Shown here: positions 47,071-58,309 of the stretch, piece after piece | How positions within the stretch are numbered: position 1 is the stretch's first letter | Layout: every line of letters begins with the position of its first letter | Assembly: GCA_038363925.1 (NCBI GenBank) | Contig: JAQQWL010000006.1 | Location: 4,320,501-4,384,500 of the forward strand | DNA: 64,000 nucleotides | Direction: 5' to 3' | Origin: Apiospora phragmitis | Taxonomy: Eukaryota > Ascomycota > Sordariomycetes > Amphisphaeriales > Apiosporaceae | The notes under the pieces: generated by a model | Told to the model about the DNA's origin: nothing | Seen by the model: only the letters and a program-made list of their open reading frames with translations | The model's database searches: none | Translations under genes and position numbers: made by a program

Positions 47071-48924
47071 TAGGGTTACTTTGCTTCAGGTCGGTGGATA
47101 GGAAAGGGATTAACTTTTAAGGGGGTTCATTTGTTAATTTATTAGAGCTATTACCATGTTCTCGCCGTGTATAGGTTACTCTTTGATCTCAAAAGACGAC
47201 GCTTTATTTGACACAACAGTTCCCGCTCGTCCAACTTATAACATAAGCTTACAAGAAAGGATGATGACACCTACCTACTCCGTATTTGGGGGCCATATTG
47301 CTTCGAGTCTTGCATCGCTATAACACGAGATACGTGATTACGGCTTGCACGGTTAGAGCGGGAAGTGTGAAAATAGCAGATAATCCGCGGAGTAATACCA
47401 AAGTAGCATCGCGCCGTCCATGGCCGAAAGAGTGGGGAGACATGTGCACACGGCAAGACGCTCCAACCAAGATGTTTTATACCGTCGTATGCAAGTTCCT
47501 TGTGCAAGGTTCCCCTGCATAGCATATTGTCTACTTTTGTGCTCATGGCTCGCCCCATCCTCACCCAAGAGTTCGCAGCCCTGCAGCTGGGGCTCGAATC
47601 GCCCCTGTCGGAACTTGACATTATCCCCCTGTCTTTCTGTCTCTTGGCCTGATCCACCATTGCTTGCCAGACCAAAAGACCAGGGTAGGCTGGTCCCATC
47701 CCACGTAAAAGGGGAAAGATATACTAGTCTAGATCAGTACTTGGTCAAAACTGCAATGGTTGAGACTCTGGATCAGGTTGGATCAGTTGAAAAAAGTATG
47801 AATGCTACGTTGCTGTTCACTGCGTCTCTCCTCATTATGAATATCAGATGAGCAAACTCTAGCATTGCACCGAGCCGAAAGGAATAGACTGGCATATATA
47901 TATTGTACTACACGTACCTGGTACAAATATCACCCCTATTTAAGTGTGCACTCAAGTCCATTGGTCGTGCAATTGACAGTCATCCGTTGTTGGGGTCAAG
48001 TCCATAGCACAGCTAGATGACATAACATAAAATGGTGGTTTTAATACAAAGCGCAACTAGCTCCTGTAAGCAGGGATGATATGCTTACAAGTTTGAGACC
48101 AACGTCGAAGGTCTGTGTAATAGTCGACGCACTCACTAAAATGGGAAATAAGCAGCTTCTATTCAGTGGTTGGTTTCTTCTTCGAATACGTTCGAATATT
48201 CAGAGACCTTCTATCCAAGATACACGTGTGTAGCCTGAGATGCGGTGCTCCTATACGTCAATGCCGATGAATAGAAGAGGAAGGGCGCAGTCAATCAGGT
48301 GCAGTGTCGAGACTATCGTCCGATACTATTCACGCCCAGGTTGCAAGACTCAGTCAGACTACATGCATACGTGAAGAGCACCCAGGCTCCGAATGTCTAG
48401 TTCAATGCCGATCGAATCGCTTGAAGTACCGGTGTTTATAATACCGTCACACTCTTTTGAATGGAGCTCACACTTCCAGTAATACTAATTACATCCCTTT
48501 TGGACGTAACGAAGTCGCAAATCTGCCCCCTGGTACGTGTTTAAAGCAAATGCATTTCCCATAGTCGTATTATTGATAGTCACATTATTGTGGATGACCA
48601 ATGTTTCGGTCGTTCCAAAGGACGTGAAATGTTGGCTACAGTTCTACTTGTCAATTCCTGGGATTACTACGCCCTTCCTCACAACTCCGATGCACCTCGG
48701 AGCGTACAACATAAAGACGGGTCTCCGTTCCACCCAAAGAGGATCATGGCAACCGACAACACCATGAGTTCATGGTTCTGATTAGAAATATGAGGCGCGG
48801 TCTCCGGCGAGGACATTATTAAGCATTTGCATGATGCCTTAGTATATATAAGATCGCACCGGCTACCGTTGAGATAACAATCCTCCACCATCATCCCCAA
48901 TCCGCAGCTAAAGAACTACCCACC
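47071..48924. other. Long intergenic region
   Basis: About 1.85 kb with only short overlapping frames on both strands and no motif. The end holds the promoter of the HD-domain gene. Confidence 0.45.
48843..48852 (+). promoter_or_regulatory. TATA box of the HD-domain gene
   Basis: TATATATAAG lies 73-82 bp upstream of the ATG at 48925, close to the spacing usual for fungal TATA genes. The leader between them contains CA-rich start-site-like sequence. Confidence 0.55.
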
Positions 48925-49902
48925 ATGGCCATCTCCAAGCTGATCTTCCTCCTGCCCACCCTTCTCTCGGGTGGCTTCGTTGCTACTGCCTCGCAGGTAC
49001 CATTCGCATCGCTGCATTCTTCGAGCTCTACTGGCCAGGACAATTCATCCTCCTACCCCAACCGCACGATCGCGGGCGTGACAGTCATCGACACACCCGT
49101 CGTCCGAGCCGCCCAGGCATATGCCCGCGAGCATGCGAGCGACTTCGTCTACAACCACGTCATGCGTGGATGGCTCTTCGGTACTCTGATCTGGCAGCAC
49201 AGCCTTCAGCAGCAGGAGGGCAGCAGCGGCAACAATAGTACCAACGCCACCGTCCCGGTGGATGGTGTTTCAGGGGACTTTGATATCGAAGTCCAAGCTG
49301 TCGCCGCCCTGCTGCACGATCTCGGCTGGGACCAGACCCCGAGTTCTCCGTTCATCAGCCCCGACCGCCGCTTCGAGGTCGACGGCGCCATCGCCTCGCG
49401 CGAGTTCTTGCAGCATTACCATGGAAATGCCAGCGGCGACGATCACGTCGCAGATGCAGCCGGAGCAGCAGCAGCAGCGACACGACCATGGGGCCACCGA
49501 CGCACCCAGTTGGTCTGGGACTCCATCGCCCTCCACGCGACCGAAACCATCTTCCAGTACAAGGAGCCCGAGGTCCAGGTGGTCGGCCACGGAATCTGGA
49601 TGGACTTTGAGGGGCCCACGCACGGCGTCACCGAGGCCGAGTACGCCGCCGTCGTCGCCGAGTACCCCCGGGCCGGGTTCCGCGAGGGCGTCAACCAGAC
49701 ATTTGTCTGGCTGTGTGGGAGCAAGCCGCAGACTACATATGGTAAGACTCTATTTTATCGCCATACACAAGGAGCTATTATAGTAACTAACACGGCGGCC
49801 ACACTAGACACCTTCATGCAGCCCTTTGGGGACAACTTTGTTGCCAACTACTCGGCAAAGGGGCACCGTGCTTTTGACATCATCATGGGAACAACTGATT
49901 AA
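48925..49902 (+). CDS. Secreted HD-domain protein (cyanamide hydratase-like)
   Basis: Two exons, 48925-49741 and 49808-49902. The 66-nt intron (GTAAGA, branch CTAAC, CACTAG) is a multiple of three so the frame also reads through, but its removal gives the smoother QTTYDTFMQPFGDNFV. An N-terminal signal peptide (about 23 residues) and several NxS/T sites indicate export. The HD metal centre is visible as NHVMRGWLFG (first His), LLHDLGWD (His-Asp) and WDSIALHAT (helix with the later ligand). This order matches fungal cyanamide-hydratase-like HD proteins, several of which carry secretion signals. Poly-Ala/His-rich insertion (AAGAAAAATRPW) sits between them. The substrate is unknown, and hydration of cyanamide itself is not shown. 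Confidence 0.85.
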   Translation: MAISKLIFLLPTLLSGGFVATASQVPFASLHSSSSTGQDNSSSYPNRTIAGVTVIDTPVVRAAQAYAREHASDFVYNHVMRGWLFGTLIWQHSLQQQEGSSGNNSTNATVPVDGVSGDFDIEVQAVAALLHDLGWDQTPSSPFISPDRRFEVDGAIASREFLQHYHGNASGDDHVADAAGAAAAATRPWGHRRTQLVWDSIALHATETIFQYKEPEVQVVGHGIWMDFEGPTHGVTEAEYAAVVAEYPRAGFREGVNQTFVWLCGSKPQTTYGKTLFYRHTQGAIIVTNTAATLDTFMQPFGDNFVANYSAKGHRAFDIIMGTTD

Positions 49903-50181
49903 CCAGTACGCGGATACACCAGTGGCCCATGGGTCGCCTAGATTGGAATAATTGTCAAGTATACACGGGATTTTCTGCGGTGTGGACTTTCACTTTTCCG
50001 TTGGGAATGAACGAAAGGTTTTCCCTTCACTGGACACTGCCAATGGAGATTGGGGGTCTATCCTTTTTCGTTGGGAGGTGATGTGTCGCCAAGGGGGGTG
50101 TTTGTTAGACTTTTGAAAATAATATCAACATGTTTTGATAAGAAACACGATATGTTCATGTGAAACTTGTTGATTCTTGCA

Positions 50182-50421
50182 TTAGACATTCTGCGCAGTA
50201 TCTGCTTTGTGCGCCTTCTCCCTCTCGATCCTAGCAGCCCTCCACCCCGGGCCGTAAATCCAGTTCACCACTGCGAGGGGTGAGGCCATGAACGTGATCA
50301 TCAAAGCCAATCCCGTGAACGTGGGGACGGGCCCAAATCTCGTCACCATGATCTCCACCACGGGCACGCCCAGCGCCCCAAGACTGCACCGGACCAGATT
50401 GTTGACGGCGGTGCTCCCCTT
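50182..50421 (-). pseudogene. Orphan last exon of an MFS transporter
   Basis: Minus-strand frame from an acceptor-like CTAACCTTAG (50431-50422) encodes KGSTAVNNLVRCSLGALG, then a final hydrophobic segment and a short basic tail to a stop at 50182. The xASAxNNLVRC motif followed by helices 11-12 is typical of the C-terminus of DHA1 drug:H+ antiporters. No upstream exons with the other helices can be found in the next kilobase, so this is a stranded 3' end left by deletion or rearrangement. Confidence 0.55.
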
Positions 50422-53008
50422 CTAAGGTTAGTTCCGCGCCCTGCCCGTGTGCTGGTGTACTCGTGAGGCTTCCGGCGAAGAACGAGGAAGGTTTGCGGCG
50501 AGGGGGAAAAGAAAGAGAATAATGATAATGTACGCCCCCTTTGGATATTTCGACACCGCTAAGTTTTTAAAAGCTTTCGTAGCCGCCTGCGGCGGAGTGT
50601 TGCTAGTAACTAACTAATGGGTTCTTTAAGAAATTGATAGTTGCCACCCAAGGCCAACCTTCTGCTTCCTCGCGACGATTCCTTTCAGGTCCCTATTGGG
50701 ACTAACTTTACAAAGCAAGGTAGTGACTTCGCCGTGGCTTCACTGTAGCTTCACGGCGACCCGTGGCGCTATTGGTCTTTTGCTTTCTGATAACGGAGCT
50801 TCGGTAAAGCCCTAGTATTCATCAAACTTGTCTCCAGCTTAAATGACCGCGATCGTGATATTTGTCCAGAGTACTGCAATTTTCTAGCCTATACATTGAA
50901 ATTTAGTCCGGCTCTCCTAACATAGAAAAAACTAAGAAATGCCCTTTCTGCATGTTCTACGATCAAGTCGACTACCAGGCCAGCAACCACCGAATTCCTG
51001 CAGGGCTAGTAAACTTGTTTAATTCGAAGAGTTAGAGACAAGTCGCATGGTCCCAGGCCCTCACGGCATCTTGAAGAGTGGCTAAACTGCCGTATCTAGT
51101 GGCCATGATACAACATCAAATATATGGGTGCTATCATAGTCGGGCCCGGTGGAATCTCGGAGTGAGTATTGCTCCTCTTACAATTATAAGTCAAGCGGCT
51201 GCCGTAATCGACTGAGCAATATTGTGGCATGGAGGCGGATAGAATAGTAAGGTGAATACCAAGGGGTGCTCACTCAGTAAACGAGAGAGAGTAGTAAAGG
51301 AGAAACCTTCTACGGTGTGCCCCATATACACCAAGAAGACCGGTGACGGTAGCCCTGTCCTCATTGCAGCAGCAGCGTACCCAGCACTCCCAATACACAT
51401 TGGGATAAGAGGGAACAAAGAAGAAATTCTTACCACAGAGCTGCATAAGTAGCTAGGGTAAGGATTGAGACGTCGAGGTTGACGATGTCGTATTCGAACA
51501 AATTCAGTACAGAGGCAGTATTAAACCCTTCCACCAGCATGCTTTGGCCGATACAGAGGCCACATGGCCTAATTATCCGTGGAATTATCCAGGAGCATGG
51601 AAATTACCATGCCGCTTGTACCACCAAGGAAGGGATTGCACAGCCAATAGGACAATACACTCAACGGTCCCAAGACGTGTCTACTCGTTTCACGCTCGTG
51701 CTGATTATAGGATATTCCATGTCGATGCTGGCGACACCTATGGAAAGCCGATTTCCAAGTGCGGGACTTCAAGTTCCAACTTTACCTGGTATACTACGAC
51801 TTCCAAGTTCTGCGCCACATTGACCACGACGAAAGCAGCGCATTTGCTGCTTTAGCGGAGACCTGTCGGGTAAGAGTCCAAGTCAAAGCGCGGATGGTTC
51901 ATGTCACGCATACCCAGTCGGGACCGATGTTAGCTGCAATAACCTTGCCAGCTTGCCGCAGAGTATAGCCTCACGAGGCAAAAGTTGGAAAATATCATGG
52001 ATTTGACCGGCTAAGGGCCGCAGAACACCGAATCTTTCTAGTGGTGGGCCAACGGCGAGTGAGCTCTCCTGTAGTAGTATATTCGTCGCCGGTCGTGACG
52101 CGAGTCAGTGGGCGGTTTTCCCCTTCTGTCGCAGAGACACCACACGATCATGGTACCATCATTCAGCCGCCGTGTCAACGAGACTCCAATACATATGATG
52201 TGGTATGATAACAAGAAGACTATTCTCCCGGCCGGCAATGGAAACATTATTTTTGGACTCCGCGCAGCAAGGGCAAGTTTTAGAGAACAAAAACAAAAGT
52301 TGGGGGAAGCCAGATAGATAAAGTCCTACTTAATCTAGCGACAAGGGTGGCCGGCATTGATGATCAATCAATCCAGGGCGTTAGATCGTCCCGTCTTTGT
52401 GCCCACAACAGAAAAGTTCCCAGTGCCCACCTAGGCTCGCTTAGCCCATCCCTGCCGCCCTGCAATGCTGCACAGCTGCCAGCTGCACAACAGACAATCT
52501 ACGATCGTGGCCACGAAATTCGGAAAGGGTCGGGTCCGTGTACGGAAATAGATGCCTATCAGGAAGCACCCTCCCACGCTCCCCCTGGGTGCCACGGGGT
52601 CACGATCCGAACGTGGTCTAATCTGGTTTGTCTGGTCCGCCGGGCCTGTTGATTGGATCCTGCTGCTCGACTCTGCCGCAGCTGCCGTTCAGCGTTGCAG
52701 CCTTCATCAGCCGTCAATCCATCATGATTTCCCGCACAGGCGTTGGCAGCGCCCGTCTGATTTCAGATAAGAGATAAACAAGATTACAGGGGAGTGGGTT
52801 CTGTCGCATCGCCTTAGATCTGTAGCAGTACCGCGTCGTGGGGACAAAGAGGCTTGGCCCAACCCCTTCCCATCCCATCAATGTCTTTTTTATGTTTTGC
52901 TTTTTCTCTCTCACTCACTCTCATCCACTCATTCTCAACGGCCTGCATATCGCTTATAGATCTTAATGTGGACCTGAATGCCACAGTGCGGCGCAGCAGC
53001 AAAGCACC
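50422..53008. other. Long intergenic region with one unassigned open frame
   Basis: The plus-strand frame 51469-51855 is open for about 128 codons without an ATG and contains several Cys, Trp and Tyr (TEATWPNYPWNYPGAWKLPC, FHVDAGDTYGKPISKC). It could be an exon of a secreted protein, since an AG acceptor-like site lies just before it, but no signal-peptide exon is found upstream. Elsewhere nothing is recognised. Confidence 0.35.
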
Positions 53009-54530
53009 ATGCCGCCGCCGATGACAACACCCTTCATGCCGGCCGCCGATGGCATGAGCCCAGAGGAATGGGCGGCTGCGTGGGCGCGTCTGCCTCACGA
53101 CAACATGGCTAGACTGCCCATCTCCGTCGCCGCCCTGTGCATTGCCTTGTCATCCGTGGCCGTGTCGCTGAGGCTGTATACCCGGCGCTACATAATGCGC
53201 GGCGAAGGCGGTATGGACGACACGTTTGCCATTGTTTCTTTGGTAAGACATGCACGCGCACACACTCTCCCTCATTCCCATCGGCCTTAAGTCACGGGAT
53301 TGCGACATGTTCTAACATCGTCGCCAACAGGTCTTCGTCTATGCGAACTGCGCCGTCACGATAGCGCATACCCATTCCGGCATGGGCGCCCACGGCTGGG
53401 ACTTGCCTGGCCTAGAAACCGTCGTGATTTTCTTCAAGCTGCTGTACGCGACGCAGGTGCTCTACCACGCGAACCTGCTCTTCATCAAGCTCACCCTTCT
53501 CTTCCAATACTACCGCCTCGTCCACCTCATCGACGAGTACAAGATCCCGTACATGGCCATCATGGCCCTCTCCGTGCTGTGGGCGCTCATCTCCATCTGC
53601 CTCCTCGCCTTCTCGTGCTACCCAGTCTCGGCCTTCTGGGACAAGACGATCCCGAACTTCACGTGCAACTTCTCGACCGGCCTGGTCGCGAGCGTCGGCA
53701 ACTTCATCACCGACTTCGTCATCCTGATCCTGCCGATCCCCGTCGTCCTGCAGCTGAACATGGGCACGGCCCAGAAGGTGGCCACCCTGGCCATGTTCGC
53801 CGTCGGCTCCTTCGCCTGCGTCGTCTCCATCCTCCGCCTCGTGCTGCTGCCCTCGGCGCAGGACGTGACGTATACCTCGGCCGTCACGGCGTCCTGGACC
53901 CTGGCCGAGCTGACCGCCGGCCTCACCTGCCCCTGCCTGATGACGCTGCGGCCACTGCTCCGGCGCGTGGCCCCCAGGCTCGGGTTCTCGCGCGGCCACC
54001 CCTCGGAGCGGACGGCCCCGAGCCACCAGTCGTCCAGGTTCGGGCGGCGCGAGGTGTACAAGCTGCAGTCCAAGGGAAGACGGTCGACGACGTCGCGTCC
54101 GGCGCAAGAGACAAATTTCGAAGGGAGCGAGGAGCAATTGACGCTGCACGACATGTTCGGCACCAGCCGGGCGACCCATTCCCAACAAGGCAAAAGCGTA
54201 ACAGCAGCAGCAGGAAACCCAGAACCGTCACCGACGACGACAACCATGCTCATATCTCCGTTTTCGCAACCGACATCCCCGCTGTCGACGTACAGCCCTC
54301 TCCAACACAGCAGAACGCAGTCCTTTCACATGGACAAAATCTGCCTGACGCCGGGCGTGCGGACGGAGATCAGCGCTGGGCCGTCGCGGGACAGTGTAGC
54401 GAGCGACGCGACGGACGACAAGCCGGAAACGGAAACAGATCTTCGGAGGCAACCATCTCTTGGCATTCACATAAAACGGGCCTGGTCAGTCCAGAAGAAT
54501 GCGAAGGGCCGTGCTAAAGGCAGTCGATGA
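53009..54530 (+). CDS. PTH11-like rhodopsin-fold integral membrane protein (second copy in window)
   Basis: Two exons, 53009-53242 and 53331-54530. The 88-nt intron has GTAAGA, a CTAAC branch and ACAG. Seven helices are visible: helix 1 at ISVAALCIALSSVAVSL, then the conserved GGMDDTFAIVSLVFV, LLYATQVLYHANLLFIKLTLL, MALSVLWALISICLLAF with the following CYPVSAFWD, NFITDFVILILPIPVV and AVTASWTLAEL. NFTCNF supplies the family's extracellular cysteine. The tail of about 180 residues is low-complexity, rich in Ser/Thr/Pro and intact. The frame is uninterrupted, in contrast to its relative at 45438. The function is unknown. Confidence 0.88.
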
Positions 54531-55115
54531 TCTTGGGAGGTCTGGCATGGAAGCGACACGTTTGGGCATGACTTGATGATATTTAGATACCACACTATTC
54601 AATTATATTAACTATGGATACCCAATATGCTCGTACGCACGGTGTTGTAAACCTTAAATATGCAGAAGAATATGGATGCATTGAGGGCCCAAAAAGCAAG
54701 GAGAGGGTGCAGCCAGAGGATCGTGAGGCGTCTTTGCAATCAATTGAGCGTAGATCCTCGCGTGGAACAACCACTGTGCAAATAGTGGTGGCGGCTATGC
54801 CACTTCAGGGGACCCCAGCTGCCCAATCAGTCGGTCCAGATGGCACTTTGTTGCAGATCGTCCCACGTCCCTGGTAGATGGATTTGAAGAGCCGCTTAAG
54901 TCTCCTTATCCGTGCATATATAGAACCCAAATCGCATGTCGCTAGAAATAAGAAGGAGCCTGCTCGGCGGTGGGCATTGGCAATCCTGATATACATATGT
55001 CGCGCCGTGAACTTACTTCCTGGAGAGGGAGACCCTCCTCATTATCCAATTGACTAAGCACTCAAAGTATATTGTGGGTGGAGGCTTCGAGCGAGTAGTC
55101 TCACAATGAAACCCG
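54531..55115. other. Intergenic region
   Basis: A plus-strand frame at 54614-54877 shows no motif. No feature called. Confidence 0.5.
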
Positions 55116-55643
55116 ATGGGAGTCAGACTCGCCGCCGACGACTGCAAGCGCCGCGTCCGCCACTTGATCATAGATTTGATGATCGCGGAGACCCTGGCTC
55201 CCATGGCCGGGTTTGAATACTGTGTCGGCACCAAGCAGCCAGGCTCTCTCGACCTCTGTCTAAAGCGGCTGGAACATCGCACGATGGAGAGCCCGAAGGC
55301 GTACATGGCCAGCTACGGCGAACGGATCATTGGGGGCTTGGGGGAGTGGGATCATGATGTGTTCTTCAAGATGGTTGCGTACATCCGGTCGACCCCTTGC
55401 CACTGGCATCGAGATAGGGTGCTGAAAAGCTTGGTGAGGCTGGAGGAGGAATACAACAACGCACTTGCTCAGGCGGAAGATTCAAGGCGGCGTCGGTCCA
55501 TCCTTGAAATGTATCGAAGTGGCCGAGACGACGATATTGCATCAATCGCCTCTACAGGGCGGACATGGGTGCCAGGTGATGGACGATCCCTGGCTAGTTT
55601 CGATACTACAAGCGATGCTGCCACGACCGTCAGCAGCTTCTGA
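55116..55643 (+). CDS. Uncharacterised protein, 175 aa
   Basis: Single open frame whose ATG is the first after an in-frame stop (55107). Mostly helical composition: a possible helix at RRVRHLIIDLMIAETLAPM, a charged coiled-coil-like stretch (VLKSLVRLEEEYNNALAQA) and a Ser/Thr-rich tail ending ATTVSSF. No signal peptide, membrane span or family that I recognise. Codon use is ordinary for the window. It could be a genuine small cytosolic protein. Support is only frame length and composition. Confidence 0.45.
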   Translation: MGVRLAADDCKRRVRHLIIDLMIAETLAPMAGFEYCVGTKQPGSLDLCLKRLEHRTMESPKAYMASYGERIIGGLGEWDHDVFFKMVAYIRSTPCHWHRDRVLKSLVRLEEEYNNALAQAEDSRRRRSILEMYRSGRDDDIASIASTGRTWVPGDGRSLASFDTTSDAATTVSSF

Positions 55644-56117
55644 TTGCCACGAATAACAGGGCGGATCTCCGTCACAGGGGGGTCTTCCGGTGAGCGGCAG
55701 CGCCGAATTTGGTGTCCTCAGATTAATTTACAAGTATTGGTCGTCTCGGCCTGTCCTCAAAATGGTGGGTTGATCTTTCGGCGAAATACATATACGGCTA
55801 GGGAGACATGATATACTGTGCTTAACTTCATGACAGGCTCGATTTGCGGTCCATTGAGGATTACTCGTAGTTTCCTCTTGATCAAGTTATCCGATAAGGT
55901 TCTAGTGACCGTGGATATCAGGTGACGGAGAAGTGGAAGATGGTGGGGACATACTGTTATCTACATCATCAACTGCATCTACCCAAATGCTTTTCTGTCA
56001 CCCATACTTTCATGTCACCGATTCGCTTGGGAATACCAAGAAAGTGACAGCTTCCATTTACCTGCCCATTCCCACCATCTTCACAACAACAAATTGTCGG
56101 TCAAGGACTCGTACAAC
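55644..56117. other. Intergenic region
   Basis: Promoter region of the next gene. No motif recognised with confidence. Confidence 0.5.
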
Positions 56118-56893
56118 ATGGAACAAGAACTCTTTGAGAAAATATGCCAGCTCGAAGCTACCGAGCTTCGGCAAGTCTTGTTGGGATTGTGTCTCGATCC
56201 CAAAAACAAGGAATCAGTTATCAAGCATATTAAGCTGCTTCCCAGAGAAGAGGCAACGAGATCTACCGAACCTCAGCAATCGAAGCCGTCTTCTAGCTCC
56301 GTGCAGCCCAATCCAGGTGCCCAGAACCACAGTGCAGGAGAATCAAGTAAGCACTCAAGACGCACGAGTTCTGTGTTTACAACTCCATACACGCGCCAGA
56401 AATGCGAGAATTGTGACTTCTGGTTTACGGCCATCGACAACGCAGACAGGGCATGCAAGTTCCACCCAGGTATGCTCAAACAAGGTTTCAGTATCATTTA
56501 CGTTTATCTAACCAGTACTGCCATAGGACATACGGTTCTGGATCCCAGTGCCCTGATCTGGAATATCCTGGGCGATGGATCAGCCCCCAGCGACTGGGAT
56601 AATGAAAACGGCTGAAAGCTGTTCTCCCACGGCTTCCGTTGGACCTGTTGTGGCGGTCTCTCCCCGAATTGGTCCCCTTGCATCGCAAAGTACCGTGTGT
56701 CCTGACCCAGGGACACCTATGCCATCTGACAGCGCAATGCCGAGGCGGTCTTACTAGGAAGGGCTGCGACGACAACCTTCGGCATAACAGCAAGCAGGAA
56801 AACCCCAAGCTCCGCGAGCTTTACATGGAAAGACTGGCCATGTCTCATGATAGAAGGGGAATTCAGCACCTGGGGATGATGAAGACTGCTTGA
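56118..56893 (+). pseudogene. Zinc-ligand (C-C / HPG / CC / GC-H) fungal protein, in-frame TGA
   Basis: The start is the ATG at 56118. The N-terminus (LEATELRQVLLGLCLD) resembles that of the paralogue at 57604. A zinc-ligand pattern follows: CENCDFWF, then CKFHPG. The intron 56472-56526 (GTATGC...CATAG) joins HPG to HTVLDPS in phase. After DWDNENG the same frame meets TGA at 56613-56615 and then continues SHGFRWTCCGG. A second possible intron (56656-56742, GTCTCT...CCGAG) would attach GLTRKGCDDNLRHN and the tail to 56893, giving the CC...GC...H ending seen in the paralogue. The TGA could be a mutated CGA codon (C to T), an overlooked splice form, or true early termination. The function of the family is unknown. 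Confidence 0.55.
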
Positions 56894-57603
56894 GTTCGTC
56901 AGTACTCGAGACGGGTCATAACAAGTGCCTCCCTTGACGGCATTGGAAGCGCAGCGTGGTGGATTCGGAGTCGTATCTCTTGAACGGACATAGGCTCGGG
57001 CGTTTGGATTTGATTAGGTTCTTTTGGAGTTTACGGTAATAAGGGATATTGGCATCGAAGCGCATTTGCTGGCTGGTTGTTTATTTTCGATTCAAGCCCA
57101 GCAGATGTCTTGTCATGGTGGGCAAACCATAACGCGCACAGAATCGATTAATAGCAGTGAAGTTCACCATACTCCGCGAAAAAAAATACCAACTCGGATT
57201 GCCCAGCTTACTGATGACGGGTTTCTTAGGATCGTGTATGGCGAGCGCACGAAAGAGAGGTGCCAATTGTGCAGTTCTTCCCAATCTACGTATGGGTTCT
57301 GTCTCGAGGCATGACACAAGCAGTATCAATCTCTATGGTGTCTACAAGTATTGGACTCATCAAGTTCCATTAGCATGCCGTTATATTGACCGTAATTGCG
57401 TGTCCCGAAGCGCAAGCCCTTTCCAACCCCCGTGTCCTCCATTGCTCAACTTGACGGTAAGATATCTCACCAACCAAAACCACACCCGAGCAACAACAAA
57501 AGATCTCACATTGAAGGACCGGCACCGCATGAGCCTATTCTAGTCACTAGATCCTTCCATTTCCACACCTGAAAGTATATCAAGCCCCATCCATCAACAC
57601 ACC
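56894..57603. other. Intergenic region between the two paralogues
   Basis: Plus-strand open stretch 57157-57543 has no family similarity. Leader-like CA-rich sequence (CCATCCATCAACACACC) precedes the next start. Confidence 0.5.
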
Positions 57604-58309
57604 ATGACCTCCATCACCGCCGACCTGGCGAAGCTAAGCGAAGGCGACCTGCGGGAGCTGATCCTCAAGCTGGCGGGCCAGGACAAGAGCAAGACGCTAC
57701 TAGCCTCGGCCCACCGACTGGCCCTGTCGATCCTCGAGCGCAACCACGCCGAGCAAGAGCAAGCAAAAGACCTGGCGCAGCCGCAGCAGCAGTCCGGCGG
57801 CGGCGGCGGCGGCGGCGCCCGGTACATGCGGCTCCAGCTGTCGACGCCGCTGCCCAAAGTGGCGTCGGCTGATGTCGGCGAGCTGGCCATAGGTGGCACC
57901 GACGACGGGGGCCTCGAGCAATACCGCGACAAGGACGGCAAGTTTGTCTACCACACGGGTAAGTACTCTTCCTCTGCCGGTTGCAATCAACCCTAACCTA
58001 CCTACTTGATCTTGCCTCCCATACTTCGCTCATTGACCCTTCGTCTCACGCATCCCCACACGCACAGGCGAGGCCATCTTCTTCCCCGACTCCATCAACG
58101 TCGACGGCTCCGTCACGGGCCGGTACAACTGGACGTGCTGCGGCTTCGACGGCGCCGCGAATGTAGGCTGCGTCTCGACCGAGGCCGTACCGCATGACCG
58201 CCAAATGCGCGTCCTCAGCAACATGGGTTTCATGGTTGGCCTGCGCGCCCTGCCCGCGACTCCTATGCCCGGGGCCCACCCGGACAGCAAGACGTCCTAC
58301 TTCGACTGA
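57604..58309 (+). CDS. CC / GC-H motif fungal protein, 198 aa
   Basis: Two exons, 57604-57958 and 58068-58309. The 109-nt intron (GTAAGT...ACAG) splits a Gly codon. The N-terminal helical segment LSEGDLRELILKLAGQD parallels the upstream paralogue. A Gln-rich linker and a GGC-repeat-encoded glycine run (about residues 65-71) follow. The conserved domain reads YHTGEAIFFPDS, YNWTCCGFDG, VGCVSTEAVPH, that is HTG(E)...WTCC...GC...H, matching the pattern in the neighbour, where CxxC and HPG are also kept. The first CxxC pair is absent here, so metal binding may differ. It is intact. No catalytic function known. Confidence 0.7.

Noticed and set aside
53300..54517. 405-codon plus-strand frame overlapping the second rhodopsin-fold gene
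   Set aside because: It reads in a shifted frame and gives Arg/Pro/His-rich text without motifs. The overlapping frame contains seven helices.
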